From DASPKS01 sp035628035 (GTDB taxonomy: Bacteria; Bacteroidota; Rhodothermia; Rhodothermales; Rubricoccaceae), in assembly GCA_035628035.1 (NCBI GenBank), contig DASPKS010000262.1, positions 1-24,466 on the forward strand: DNA of 24,466 nt, read 5' to 3'. Both the position numbers and the translations under genes were made by a program. Each line of letters starts with the position of its first letter. Position 1 is the stretch's first letter. Below the pieces are notes generated by a model. That model was not told where the DNA came from and did no database searches. It was given only the letters and a program-made list of their open reading frames with translations. Below, piece after piece: positions 1-8,245 of the stretch.

Positions 1-63
1 GACCGCCTTGTCCTCGATCGGCACCGGCTCCAGCGTGACGGTCTCAACGGGGGGGCAGCTCAT
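1..63 (-). CDS. N-terminus of an unidentified protein, cut by the left edge
   Basis: An ATG at 63-61 opens a frame that stays open to base 1, giving 21 residues beginning MSCPPVETVTLEP. The start overlaps the TGA stop of the upstream lipoprotein gene in a four-base ATGA arrangement, which is typical of translationally coupled genes in one operon. Too little is visible to name a family, and no signal peptide can be judged. The overlap geometry and the open frame are seen directly; that it is a real gene is inferred. The alternative is that the real downstream gene starts further left, outside the window. Confidence 0.45.
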   Translation of the reverse strand, partial: MSCPPVETVTLEPVPIEDKAV

Positions 64-887
64 TCGGCGTCAGAGAGCCAGCGCACGTCGTACGTAGCGA
101 GCAGGCGCCGGAGCCCGTCGTAAAACTCGCCGACGGTGCCATCGGCGCGGCGGCGCATCCAGAACCCGTACGCCGTGTTCGCCTCGTAGATCGCCTCGTA
201 CGGGTTCTCGACGGCGAGGCCGATGCGCTGCACGAGGCCTTCGCTCAGGGGCATGAACGCCATCACGGAGAACCCCTCAGGATCGGCGTGGCCCCGCTCC
301 ACGGCGTCGAGGTAGGCCTCGTAGGACTCCAGCTCCCCTGCGGGCGTGATGTCCGGGAAGCCGTCGGCCGCCATGTCGGAATAGACGACCCAGTAGACAC
401 GGGCGAGGCGGCGGAGGCGACGGTCGTAGATGGACTGCGTGGCGGCACGCGCCGCCGCATTCCCCTCCCCCACGATGAAGTGGTCGGCCAGCCACCGGAC
501 GAACGCGGGGTTGTAGTGCCCGAACCCGGCGGGATCCGTCAGCGCGAAGCGCGACTGGTCCACGCCTGCCTGGTCGGCGCGCACGCGGTGGGGACCGAAA
601 CGATACATCGTGAGGCCGCTCACCCGCTCCAGCCCCGACGCCGAGCCAGCGAAGGTGGCCGCGCACGCGAGCCCGCGCACGCCGAAGTCCACGAACCACG
701 TCGCGAAGCGGGGGTCGCAGTACGCCACGACCTGCTCACCCGGCGGGCCTATCCGCTCGAAGCCCTGGTCGAGTCCCTGCCAGGCCAGGAGCCCGTCCCG
801 GTTGGGGTCGCGCTCAGCCTCCCGGGGGCCGCCACACCCGAAGAGGAGCAGGAAGAGAAGGAGCGAGCGCGCGGCGCGAGGGGTCAT
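60..887 (-). CDS. putative lipoprotein of unknown function (275 aa)
   Basis: The predicted product begins MTPRAARSLL followed by a leucine-rich stretch and Cys18 in an L-F-G-C context, so it looks like a lipoprotein signal peptide, although Phe at the -2 position is not ideal. The mature part has no family I recognise. It is mixed alpha/beta in character and rich in aromatics towards the C-terminus (YWVVYSDMAADGFPDI, YGFWMRRRADG). The ATG at 885-887 was chosen because it opens the signal peptide; the frame extends further upstream, but that part lies in the terminator of the preceding gene. The start codon directly follows the T-run of that terminator, leaving almost no leader. The stop overlaps the start of the next gene at 60-63. 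The CDS is well supported; the function is unknown. Confidence 0.75.
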   Translation of the reverse strand: MTPRAARSLLLFLLLFGCGGPREAERDPNRDGLLAWQGLDQGFERIGPPGEQVVAYCDPRFATWFVDFGVRGLACAATFAGSASGLERVSGLTMYRFGPHRVRADQAGVDQSRFALTDPAGFGHYNPAFVRWLADHFIVGEGNAAARAATQSIYDRRLRRLARVYWVVYSDMAADGFPDITPAGELESYEAYLDAVERGHADPEGFSVMAFMPLSEGLVQRIGLAVENPYEAIYEANTAYGFWMRRRADGTVGEFYDGLRRLLATYDVRWLSDAE

Positions 888-932
888 AAAAAAAGCGGGC
901 GGATACGCCCCTAAGGTGCGCCTCCGCCCGCT
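888..932 (-). terminator. Rho-independent terminator of the VCBS-repeat gene
   Basis: A perfect 10-base inverted repeat (894-903 with 923-932) is followed on the minus strand by seven consecutive T residues at 894-888. It lies 15 bases after the TGA stop of the VCBS-repeat gene. The T-run ends exactly where the ATG of the next lipoprotein gene begins at 887. Confidence 0.85.
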
Positions 933-946
933 CCCGGGCAACCGTC

Positions 947-2695
947 TCAGCGGACCACCATCAGCTTCCGCTCCAGCACGCTCGTGCTCACGCGGAGCTG
1001 GGCGATGTAGAGCCCCGGCGGGACCGCCCGCGCGTCCCACGTGAACGTATGCGTCCCCTCCGCCAAGCGACGGCCGTCGATGAGGGCGGCCACCTCGCGG
1101 CCGAGCACGTCGTAGATGCGGAGCGAGGTCGTGCGCGGCTCGGCCAGCTCCACACGGAGCGTGGTCTGGTCCCGGAAGGGGTTCGGCCCCCCGACGAGGA
1201 GGTCGTTCTCCTCGGGGATCGGGTCGGGGTTGTTCGTCGGCGTGCCGGGGTTGAGGTAGAGGTACACCATGTCGGCGCCCTCGTCGATGCCCGTGATGTC
1301 GAGGTCGCCGTCGTTGTCGCGGTCGTGGAGGGTGGCGCAGGAGCCGTTCCCGACGACGTTGAGGCGGCGGACGTTGCCGAACTGCCCGCCGCCGAGGTTC
1401 TCGTGGACGCGGAGGTCGCGCGAGGCGTAGTTGCTCGTGACCACGTCGAGGTCGCCGTCGCCGTCGAGGTCGCCGAGGTCGATGGCGACGACGAAGTTGC
1501 CCGTGGGGAACGTGTTGGCGCCGGAGAAGCCGCCGGCCCCGTCGCCCCAGGAGACGGTGAAGTTGTGGGCGTAGGAGCCGGCCGAGGCCACGTCGACGTC
1601 GCCGTCATTGTCGATGTCGCCGACGGCGAGCTGCCAGGGGTTCCCCCCGACGGCGCGGCGGGCGGCGTAGGTGAGGCCGCCGGTGCCGTTGCCGAGGAGG
1701 AGGACGACCTCGCTGGTGTTGAAGCTGCCGACGAACACGTCGAGGAGGCCATCGCGGTTGGCGTCGGCCACGGCGATGCCATACTCCGAGCTGGCCTGGC
1801 CCTCCATCCGCTGCACGGCGGCGAAGGTCCCGTTCCCGTTGTTGAGGAAGAGCCCGACGTCGTTCCCCTGTCGGTGCGCCGTTACGAGGTCGTCGTCGCC
1901 GTCGCCGTCGAGGTCGAGGGCGCCGACGCCGCGGACGGCCTGCCCGGCCGCGTAGGACGCCCCCGTGGGGAAGTGCCCGGCGCCGTCGCCGAGGAGCACG
2001 CTGAGCCGGTCGTTGGTCGTGTTGGCGACGGCGATGTCGATGTGGCCGTCGTTGTTGAAGTCGCCGCCCTCGTTCGGGCTCGGGACGCTCCCGTTGGGAA
2101 CGGGGACCACCTCGAACGTGGTGGGGTAGTGACCGGCGCCGTCATTGCGGAACACCCGGAGGTCGTTCGTCGCCTCGTTCACGACGGCGAGGTCGCCGTA
2201 GCCGTCGCCGTCGAGGTCGCCCGCGTAGGCGCCGTAGGCGACGGTGTTCCCCTCGCCGGGGCGGCGCACGGAGATCCGCGAGACCTCGGTCTGGTCGAGC
2301 CCGCCCGACAGCGCGCGCGTCCAGAAATGCCAGGCATAGGCCCGTTCCAGCGGCGTGCCGTCGGCGGCGCGGAGACCCCGGCTGAGCTGGACCATCACGC
2401 GCTCGCCCGACTGGAACCGCTCATCGGGGGTGAACCGGAGGGTGCGGTTGCCGTCGGAGAGCTGGAACGTGCCGGTCGTCTTCAGCCCCGTCCAGTTCCC
2501 GAACACGCGGACGGTGGCCGTCGAGACGGAGGCCGGGTCCAGCGCGCGGTCGAAGGTGACCTCGACGGTGGTCGTGGGGAGCGCGCTGAGCGACTCCCGC
2601 GCCGGGCTGACGGCCGTCACCAGGGGAGCCTGAGCGAAGGCGGGGAAAGCTGCCGCCAAGGCGGCCAGCGTGAAAGCGGTACGGAACGGGCGCAT
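947..2695 (-). CDS. secreted VCBS/FG-GAP repeat protein with Ig-like N-terminus and FlgD/T9SS-type C-terminal domain (582 aa)
   Basis: Residues 1-22 form a signal peptide ending FAQA. Residues about 24-127 resemble an SbsA/Big_5 Ig-like domain (SPARESLSALPTTTVEVTFD). Seven calcium-loop motifs of DxDxDG type start at residues 160, 212, 261, 311, 360, 409 and 458, spaced 49-52 residues apart, which fits a seven-bladed VCBS/FG-GAP beta-propeller. Residues about 500-582 begin GGPNPFRDQTTL and carry IYDVLGREVAAL and PPGLYIAQL, the pattern of FlgD-like/type IX secretion C-terminal sorting domains. The product is probably exported and surface-anchored or released; its ligand is unknown. The ATG at 2693-2695 is chosen for the signal peptide. 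A sequence resembling a Bacteroidota -7 box (GATATTTG, 2725-2718) lies 22 bases upstream. Family assignment is confident; the role is not known. Confidence 0.9.
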   Translation of the reverse strand: MRPFRTAFTLAALAAAFPAFAQAPLVTAVSPARESLSALPTTTVEVTFDRALDPASVSTATVRVFGNWTGLKTTGTFQLSDGNRTLRFTPDERFQSGERVMVQLSRGLRAADGTPLERAYAWHFWTRALSGGLDQTEVSRISVRRPGEGNTVAYGAYAGDLDGDGYGDLAVVNEATNDLRVFRNDGAGHYPTTFEVVPVPNGSVPSPNEGGDFNNDGHIDIAVANTTNDRLSVLLGDGAGHFPTGASYAAGQAVRGVGALDLDGDGDDDLVTAHRQGNDVGLFLNNGNGTFAAVQRMEGQASSEYGIAVADANRDGLLDVFVGSFNTSEVVLLLGNGTGGLTYAARRAVGGNPWQLAVGDIDNDGDVDVASAGSYAHNFTVSWGDGAGGFSGANTFPTGNFVVAIDLGDLDGDGDLDVVTSNYASRDLRVHENLGGGQFGNVRRLNVVGNGSCATLHDRDNDGDLDITGIDEGADMVYLYLNPGTPTNNPDPIPEENDLLVGGPNPFRDQTTLRVELAEPRTTSLRIYDVLGREVAALIDGRRLAEGTHTFTWDARAVPPGLYIAQLRVSTSVLERKLMVVR

Positions 2696-2862
2696 AGGGG
2701 TAGGCGCGGGGGGTGAGCAAATATCGGCCGGCGGAGGCAACGATCAGGCCCGGGCGGCGGGAGACGGCGTTGTCGGGGGCGCGATGTCTCGTTCTTGCAC
2801 GGTGGTGGGAACGGAAAGGGGGCTTCTCGAAGAGAAAGCGGAGCTTCCTGAAAGGCAAGGGG

Positions 2863-4554
2863 TCAGTCGAGGGCCACGTCGAGATCGGCGAGGAGGAGGC
2901 CGCGCGGATCGATGCGCAGGGAAGCGCCGCGCGGGCGAGGCACGACGGCTTCCCCGTCGGGCATCTCGACGCGCTGCACGCGCCCCCCCACCTCCACCTC
3001 GACGGGGATCTCCAGCGCGGCGCCGCCGGAAAGGACGCCCCCGGGGGCCACCCACCGCATCCGCACGCCGCCGCCGGCGGGCTCGACGAGGAGACGCGGG
3101 AGGGCGGGCTGCCGGAGGTACACCTCGAAGAGGGGACCGAGGTCGCGCCCGGCCGCCGCCTCGAACGTCCGCTGCACGTCGACGGTCGAGACGAACCGGC
3201 AGGCGCAGCCTTCCTGCAAGGCCTGCTGCCGGGGGTCTTCGTAGGCCAGGCGGCCGAGGGCCTCGAAGAAGGCCTCGTCGCCGAGCGTCCAGCGGAGGGT
3301 GTGGAGGAACCACGCGCCCTTGAAGTAGATGTCGCCGTTGAAGCCGCCCGTGGGGAGGTTGTACATCTCGTCGGTCGTGCGCGAGGCGAGCGGCGCCACG
3401 GGGATCGCGTTGACGATGCGCGGCTTGTGCGCCATGAGGTTGGCGAGGTAGGCGGCGTAGCCGTCGCCGCCCTGCCGGCGCGCCACATCCTCGGCGTAGA
3501 GGGCCTCGGAGAACGAGGCGAACCCCTCGTGGACCCAGAAGTCGCGCCAGTCGGAGGCTGTGAGGAGGTTGGCGAACCACTCGTGGGCCAGCTCATGGAA
3601 GTGGAGCCAGTCGAACCCGAACTCGGTCTGGGAGAACGTGCTGCCGTAGGCGATGAGGGACTGGTGCTCCATCCCGAGGTAGGGCGTGTGGAGCACCTTG
3701 TAGCCGTCGTCGCGGAAGCCGTAGGGGCCGTAGGTCTCCTCGAGGAAGCGGATGTGGTCGAGGAACTCCGGCAGCATCCGCTCGGCATCGACGCGCCGCT
3801 CGGGGAGCACCCAGAACTGCACCGGCATCGTGTAGCCGAACGGGCTGCGGTACGCCCGCTCGACGACCTCGTAGGGCCCGATGCCGAACGAGACGCCGTA
3901 GTTGTTGATGGGCGTCGAGACGAACCACTCGTGCGTGACCCACCCGCCGCCCGCGTCGTGGTGCCCGCGCGAGCGGCCGTTCGCGATGGCCATCAGCCCG
4001 GAAGGCACGGTGAGGGCGATCCGCATGGAGTCGGGCTCGTCGGAGGGGTGGTCCTTCGAGGGCCACCAGAGGTCGGCGCCCTCGCCCTGGTTGGAGGCGG
4101 CGATCCAGGGGCGGCCGTCGGCCGTCTGCGCCCACGTGAAGCCGCCGCTCCACGGGGGGTTGGCCGCCTCGCGCGGGGTGCCGCCGTAGAGGACGCTCGC
4201 CGTGACGTCCTCGCCCGGCTGGTACGTTCGCCCGAGCACGATATGGACATGGCCCCCTGCCTGTGCGAACGGAGCGGTTTCCTCCCCGACCGTCACTGCG
4301 CGGGCCGTGAGCGCGCTGTCGAGGTCGAGCACGAGCACGTCCGTCGGATGGACGACGCGGGCGCGGACGTCGAGCGTGCCCGCGAGGGTGCGGGCGTTGG
4401 GGTCGATCCGCACGTGGAGGTCGTAGAACGAGACGTCGTAGGCAGCCTGCGCGGGGTCGAGCGGCCCGCCCGAGGTGTTGCCGTCGCGGCCGAACTGGGC
4501 GGCAGCCGGCGCGGCGAACGCGACGCCGAGGAGGAGCAGTAGAGCGCAACGCAT
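2863..4554 (-). CDS. M1 family metallopeptidase (563 aa, exported)
   Basis: A zinc aminopeptidase-type enzyme of the M1 (gluzincin) family, predicted to act in the periplasm or outside the cell. The signal peptide is residues 1-20 (ending AAAQ). The N-terminal beta domain spans about 35-230. The exopeptidase motif appears as GMEHQ at 294-298, where the classical form is GAMEN. The zinc site is HELAH at 320-324 with the third ligand Glu343 in VHEGF. Tyr410 in IYFKGAWF matches the catalytic Tyr. At 563 residues it lacks the large C-terminal helical domain of PepN-type enzymes, as many Bacteroidota M1 proteins do. It starts three bases after the stop of the upstream lipoprotein gene, so the two are co-transcribed. 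Family and catalytic residues are seen; the substrate is unknown. Confidence 0.92.
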   Translation of the reverse strand: MRCALLLLLGVAFAAPAAAQFGRDGNTSGGPLDPAQAAYDVSFYDLHVRIDPNARTLAGTLDVRARVVHPTDVLVLDLDSALTARAVTVGEETAPFAQAGGHVHIVLGRTYQPGEDVTASVLYGGTPREAANPPWSGGFTWAQTADGRPWIAASNQGEGADLWWPSKDHPSDEPDSMRIALTVPSGLMAIANGRSRGHHDAGGGWVTHEWFVSTPINNYGVSFGIGPYEVVERAYRSPFGYTMPVQFWVLPERRVDAERMLPEFLDHIRFLEETYGPYGFRDDGYKVLHTPYLGMEHQSLIAYGSTFSQTEFGFDWLHFHELAHEWFANLLTASDWRDFWVHEGFASFSEALYAEDVARRQGGDGYAAYLANLMAHKPRIVNAIPVAPLASRTTDEMYNLPTGGFNGDIYFKGAWFLHTLRWTLGDEAFFEALGRLAYEDPRQQALQEGCACRFVSTVDVQRTFEAAAGRDLGPLFEVYLRQPALPRLLVEPAGGGVRMRWVAPGGVLSGGAALEIPVEVEVGGRVQRVEMPDGEAVVPRPRGASLRIDPRGLLLADLDVALD

Positions 4555-4557
4555 AGG

Positions 4558-5154
4558 CTACCAGATCTCCTGGAGCGCGACGGTGAAGCGCTCCTCGAGG
4601 CGGAGGACGAGCGGGTTGGCGGCGTTGTCCCACACCCACAACGCGTGGCCGGCCGCGGTAGTGCCGTGGAAGGCGCGGAGCTCGGCGGGCTGCCCCTGGA
4701 CCTGCACCGCGTAGGGCACGGTGTCGACGTACTCCAGCGTCTCCGCGCCGCTGCCGAGGTCCACCTCGACGGCGCGGCGGCGGCGGAGTGCGTCGTAGAC
4801 GGTGTCGCTCGCCCACACCGTCGTCGCGTCCTCCAGCGTGAGGTCGCCGCCGCCGAAGTCGGTGTGGAGCCGGGTCGCGGTGGCCTGAGCATTCGGCGTG
4901 AGCACGACGCGCCCGCTGAGCCCGCGGCCGCCAGGGTCGAACGTGTACTGGAATACCGCCTGGGGCGCCGTCGCCTCTACGTCCACGAGGAAGGGGTACG
5001 GGCCGCCCTCGGACTCGACCTGGTAGACGAGGCGGGTGCCGGGCTGGAGCGATGGACCCGTGGGGGGGCGCGGCTGCGAGCATCCGGCGGCGAGCGCGAG
5101 CACCGCGAAGGGCGACGCGAAGCGAAGGAGCGCGCAGGACAGGCGGGAGGACAT
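4558..5154 (-). CDS. putative lipoprotein upstream of the M1 peptidase (198 aa)
   Basis: The product starts MSSRLSCALL, has a hydrophobic core and a lipobox ending LAAGC, then a Pro-rich linker, so it is a likely lipoprotein. The mature part is mostly beta-strand-like (GTRLVYQVESEGG, GRVVLTPNAQ, YVDTVPYAVQV). It is loosely reminiscent of DUF3108-type beta-barrel lipoproteins, but I would not assign it to that family. The ATG at 5152-5154 is preferred over upstream in-frame starts because it opens the signal peptide and leaves a 73-base divergent promoter region shared with the LpxR-like gene. TATCTTCG at 5188-5181 may be its -7 promoter element. Its stop is three bases before the M1 peptidase start, suggesting a functional link such as an accessory or anchoring partner; that is inference only. 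Confidence 0.8.
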   Translation of the reverse strand: MSSRLSCALLRFASPFAVLALAAGCSQPRPPTGPSLQPGTRLVYQVESEGGPYPFLVDVEATAPQAVFQYTFDPGGRGLSGRVVLTPNAQATATRLHTDFGGGDLTLEDATTVWASDTVYDALRRRRAVEVDLGSGAETLEYVDTVPYAVQVQGQPAELRAFHGTTAAGHALWVWDNAANPLVLRLEERFTVALQEIW

Positions 5155-5227
5155 CGGGCGAAGAAGCGGCGGGGCTTGCCCGAAGATACCCTCCACCCCG
5201 ACCTTCCCCCGACGGCTCGCCGCCCCC

Positions 5228-6097
5228 ATGCGCCTGCTCATCCTGGTCCTCCTGCTCCTTCCGACCGTTACGGCGGCCCAGCCCGCGCGGACGCTCCGGC
5301 TCGAGGTGGAGAACGACTGGCTGGCCCTCAAGCCCAGCCTCCCCCTCCCCACCGACTGGGACTACACCTCCGGCCTCGCGGTGGTTTTCGAGACGGCTGC
5401 CGCTCGGCCCTCGTACACCACCCGGCGGCGGTGGACGCTCGGGCAGCGGCTCTACACCCCGCACCGGTTCAGTACGCGGCCGCGGGCGGGCGACCGCCCC
5501 TTCGCCGGATGGCTCTACGTGGGGGGCCGCTTCGAGAAGGAGGAGCGGCACCGCGTGCGCGCGGTCGAGGCGGAAGTGGGCATCGTCGGGCCGCAGGCGT
5601 TCGGGGAGGAGACGCAGAACGGGTTCCACCGGCTCCTGGGCGTGAGCGAGCGCGCGGGGTGGGCGAACCAGCTCCCGTTCGAACCCGGCTTCGCCGTCCG
5701 CGCGGAGGAGGCGCGGCGGTTTCACGCGCAGGGGCCGGCTGGCGTGGCCGTCGAAGTGCGCCCTGCGCTCCTGGTGGGGGCCGGGACGATCTGGTCAGGC
5801 GTGGCGGCGGGCACACGGGTCTACGTTGGTCCGTCGCACCCCCGAGGCTGGCAGCCCCGCGCCGAGGCGGGCGTCCGCGGGGAGTGGGTCCTCCGCAACG
5901 AGTTCCTCGACGGGACGGCGTTCCGGGAGAGCATGCGCGCCGAGCGAATCCCCTTCGTCGGCGAGGCCCACATCGGGGTGTCTCTGGGCTGGGGGCCCGT
6001 GACGGCGGGATACCGCGTCGTGGCGCGGACCCGGGAGTATGAGGCGCAGCACGAGCCGCACGCCTATGGCGCGCTCTCGCTCACGGTCGCGTTCTGA
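5228..6097 (+). CDS. LpxR-family (DUF2219) lipid A deacylase-like outer-membrane protein (289 aa)
   Basis: Characterised LpxR enzymes are outer-membrane beta-barrels that remove the 3'-acyloxyacyl chains of lipid A. Here a signal peptide (residues 1-17, ending TAAQ) is followed by the family hallmarks: E-N-D at 28-30, DWDYTSG at 43-49, LYTPHRF at 75-81, RPFAGWLYVGG at 90-100 and NGFHRLLG at 131-138, with His134 at the position of the catalytic His. GWANQLPFEPG (144-154) also matches the family. The protein ends LSLTVAF, with a C-terminal Phe as in many outer-membrane barrels. The ATG at 5228 opens the signal peptide. The gene stands alone on the plus strand and converges on metG with six bases between them. 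The family call is confident; the enzymatic activity is inferred from the retained residues. Confidence 0.88.
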   Translation: MRLLILVLLLLPTVTAAQPARTLRLEVENDWLALKPSLPLPTDWDYTSGLAVVFETAAARPSYTTRRRWTLGQRLYTPHRFSTRPRAGDRPFAGWLYVGGRFEKEERHRVRAVEAEVGIVGPQAFGEETQNGFHRLLGVSERAGWANQLPFEPGFAVRAEEARRFHAQGPAGVAVEVRPALLVGAGTIWSGVAAGTRVYVGPSHPRGWQPRAEAGVRGEWVLRNEFLDGTAFRESMRAERIPFVGEAHIGVSLGWGPVTAGYRVVARTREYEAQHEPHAYGALSLTVAF

Positions 6098-6103
6098 CCG
6101 GGC

Positions 6104-8245
6104 CTACTTAACGACCCCGCCGGGCTCACCGTCGGTGGTGACGGCGCGGAGGCGGCCGTCGCGGTCCTCGGCGAAGAGGAGCATCCCCCGGCTCTCCAGC
6201 CCGCGGATCTGGCGCGGCGCGAGGTTCGCCACCACGACGACGTGCCGGCCGACCATCTCCTCCGGCGTGAAGTGCGCGCGGATGCCGGCGAGCACCTGCC
6301 GCGTCTCGTAGCCGAGGTCCACGTCGAGGCGGAGGAGCTTGTCCGCGTTCGGGTGCGGCTCGGCCGCGATGACTTTTCCCACGCGGAGGTCGAGCCGCGC
6401 GAAGTCGTCGTAGAGGATTTGTTGTTTCGGCTCCGCGTATGGCGGTCCGGGCTCGGCCGGTTCCGCTGGGGTCGCCTCTCCGCTCGCTTCGGCAGCCCGC
6501 CGTTCGAGGAGCTGCCGCTGCGCCTCGACGGCCTCGTCCTCGATCTTGGAGAACAGGATCTCCGGCGCGCCCAGGGCGTGGCCCTCATCGAGGAGCGAGC
6601 GCGCCGCGTCCGCCCATCCGATCTGTCCCTCGCCGCCGGGCGTACTCGGACGGACACCTTCCAGCCGCAGCATCCGCCGGAGGCGCTCGGCGGCATACGG
6701 GACGACCGGTTCGAGCAGGATCGCAAGGCTCGCGCAGACCTGGAGCGAGACGTGGACAATACTCGCCGCCGCCGCCCGGTCGGCCTTGATGGCGTGCCAC
6801 GGCGCCGCGTCGTTGAGGTACTTGTTGCCCGTCCGCGCCACGTCGATCGTGCGGAAGACGGCGTCGCGGAAGCGGAAGCCCTCGTAGGCCTCGCCGACCT
6901 GCGCCGTCGCCGTTTCGAGGAGCGCGAGCACCTCCCGGCTCGCATCGCTGAGCGGGCCGGCCTCCGGCACGACGCCGCCGAAGAAGCGGTGCGCGAACGT
7001 GAGCGTGCGGTGGACGAAGTTGCCCAGCACGTCGGCGAGGTCGTTGTTGACGCGCGTCTGGAAGTCGGCCCACGCGAAGTCGTTGTCCTTCGTCTCGGGG
7101 AGCGTGGCAGCGAGCGCGTAGCGGAGGGTGTCAACGGGGAATGCCTCGGCGGCCTCGTGCGCCCACACGGCCCAGCCCCGGCTCGTCGAGAGCTTCTGCC
7201 CTTCGAGGTTGAGGAACTCGTTGGCAGGCACGTTTGCAGGCAGGACGAACTCCGGCTCGGCCGGCCCCGCCGCCTCGTTGTGCGCCATGAGCAGCGCCGG
7301 GAAGATGATCGCGTGGAAGACGATGTTGTCCTTCCCGATGAAGTGGAGCAGCTCAGGCACGGCCCCGTCCGGGTGGACGGTCCAGTAGCGGCGCCAGCGC
7401 TCGGGGTCGCCCGTAGCCTCGGCCCATTTCTTCGTGGCCGAGAGGTACCCGATGGGCGCATCGAACCACACGTACAGCGCCTTCCCCTCGACGTCGCCTT
7501 CGACCTCTCCGGGCACGGGCACGCCCCAGGGGAGGTCCCGCGTCATGGCGCGGTCGGAGAGCCCGTCGTTGAACCAGCTCCGGATCTGGCCGAGTACGTT
7601 GGGCTTCCAGTTTTTTTGCTCAGCGATCCATGACTCCAGCTTCGGCTGCCACGTGCCTAGGGGGAAGTACCAGTGCGTCGTCTCCTTCTCGACGGGGGCC
7701 GCACCGGAGAGCGCGCTGCGGGGCTCCTTCAGGTCCCGCGGGCTGAGGCTCGTCCCGCAGTTCTCGCACTGGTCGCCGTACGCATCGGGGTAGCCGCAGA
7801 TGGGGCACGTCCCGCGCACGAACCGGTCGGCGAGGAAGAGGCCGGCCTCCGGGTCGTAGAGCTGGCGCTCGGTCTTCTTGCGGAAGAGCCCCGCGCGTTC
7901 GAGCGTGAGGAAGAACGCCTGGCTCGTGGCGTGGTGGGCCGGCGCGGAGGTGCGGCCGTACACGTCGAACGAGATCCCGAAGACGGCAAAGGCGTCGCGG
8001 AGCTGGACGTGGTAACGGTCCACGATCTCCTGCGGGGAAACGCCCTCCTCGCGGGCGCGGAGGAGGATGGGGACGCCGTGCTCGTCGGAGCCGCAGACGT
8101 AGACGACGTCGCGGCCGGTGAGGCGCTGGTACCGGACGTAGAGGTCGGCCGGGAGGTAGGCCCCGGCGAGGTGGCCGAGGTGGAGCGGCCCGTTCGCGTA
8201 GGGCAGCGCGGAGGTGACGAGGAGAGGCCGGCGGGCGTCGGGCAT
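6104..8245 (-). CDS. metG: methionyl-tRNA synthetase (713 aa)
   Basis: Charges tRNA-Met with methionine in the cytoplasm. Class I motifs are present: HLGH at 22-25 and KLSTS at 351-355. A zinc knuckle is formed by CPIC (147-150) and CENC (160-163), as in the E. coli-like MetRS subgroup. The anticodon-binding helical domain spans about 385-545. A C-terminal tRNA-binding (EMAP/Trbp111-like) dimerisation domain covers about 613-713 (DLRVGKVIAAEPHPNADKLL), joined by an Ala/Glu/Pro-rich linker at 570-607. The ATG at 8243-8245 is chosen because MetRS typically begins a few residues before the LVTSALPYANG strand; the upstream extension is basic low-complexity sequence. TAGCTTCG at 8274-8267, 21 bases upstream, could be a -7 promoter element. 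The gene is divergent from the FKBP gene. Confidence 0.97.
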   Translation of the reverse strand: MPDARRPLLVTSALPYANGPLHLGHLAGAYLPADLYVRYQRLTGRDVVYVCGSDEHGVPILLRAREEGVSPQEIVDRYHVQLRDAFAVFGISFDVYGRTSAPAHHATSQAFFLTLERAGLFRKKTERQLYDPEAGLFLADRFVRGTCPICGYPDAYGDQCENCGTSLSPRDLKEPRSALSGAAPVEKETTHWYFPLGTWQPKLESWIAEQKNWKPNVLGQIRSWFNDGLSDRAMTRDLPWGVPVPGEVEGDVEGKALYVWFDAPIGYLSATKKWAEATGDPERWRRYWTVHPDGAVPELLHFIGKDNIVFHAIIFPALLMAHNEAAGPAEPEFVLPANVPANEFLNLEGQKLSTSRGWAVWAHEAAEAFPVDTLRYALAATLPETKDNDFAWADFQTRVNNDLADVLGNFVHRTLTFAHRFFGGVVPEAGPLSDASREVLALLETATAQVGEAYEGFRFRDAVFRTIDVARTGNKYLNDAAPWHAIKADRAAAASIVHVSLQVCASLAILLEPVVPYAAERLRRMLRLEGVRPSTPGGEGQIGWADAARSLLDEGHALGAPEILFSKIEDEAVEAQRQLLERRAAEASGEATPAEPAEPGPPYAEPKQQILYDDFARLDLRVGKVIAAEPHPNADKLLRLDVDLGYETRQVLAGIRAHFTPEEMVGRHVVVVANLAPRQIRGLESRGMLLFAEDRDGRLRAVTTDGEPGGVVK

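Noticed and set aside
1049..2716. Long plus-strand open frame (555 codons) opposite the VCBS gene
   Set aside because: It is the antisense shadow of a GC3-rich coding region; its translation is monotonous Val/Glu/Ala/Asp with no domain, while the minus strand has a signal peptide, repeats and sorting domain.
2800..2862. Imperfect hairpin after the M1 peptidase stop
   Set aside because: The stem needs a bulge, is followed by C-rich rather than T-rich sequence, and is not convincing as a terminator.
2713..4542. Plus-strand open frame of 609 codons opposite the M1 peptidase
   Set aside because: Low-complexity translation, no signal or domain, fully covered by the M1 gene on the minus strand.
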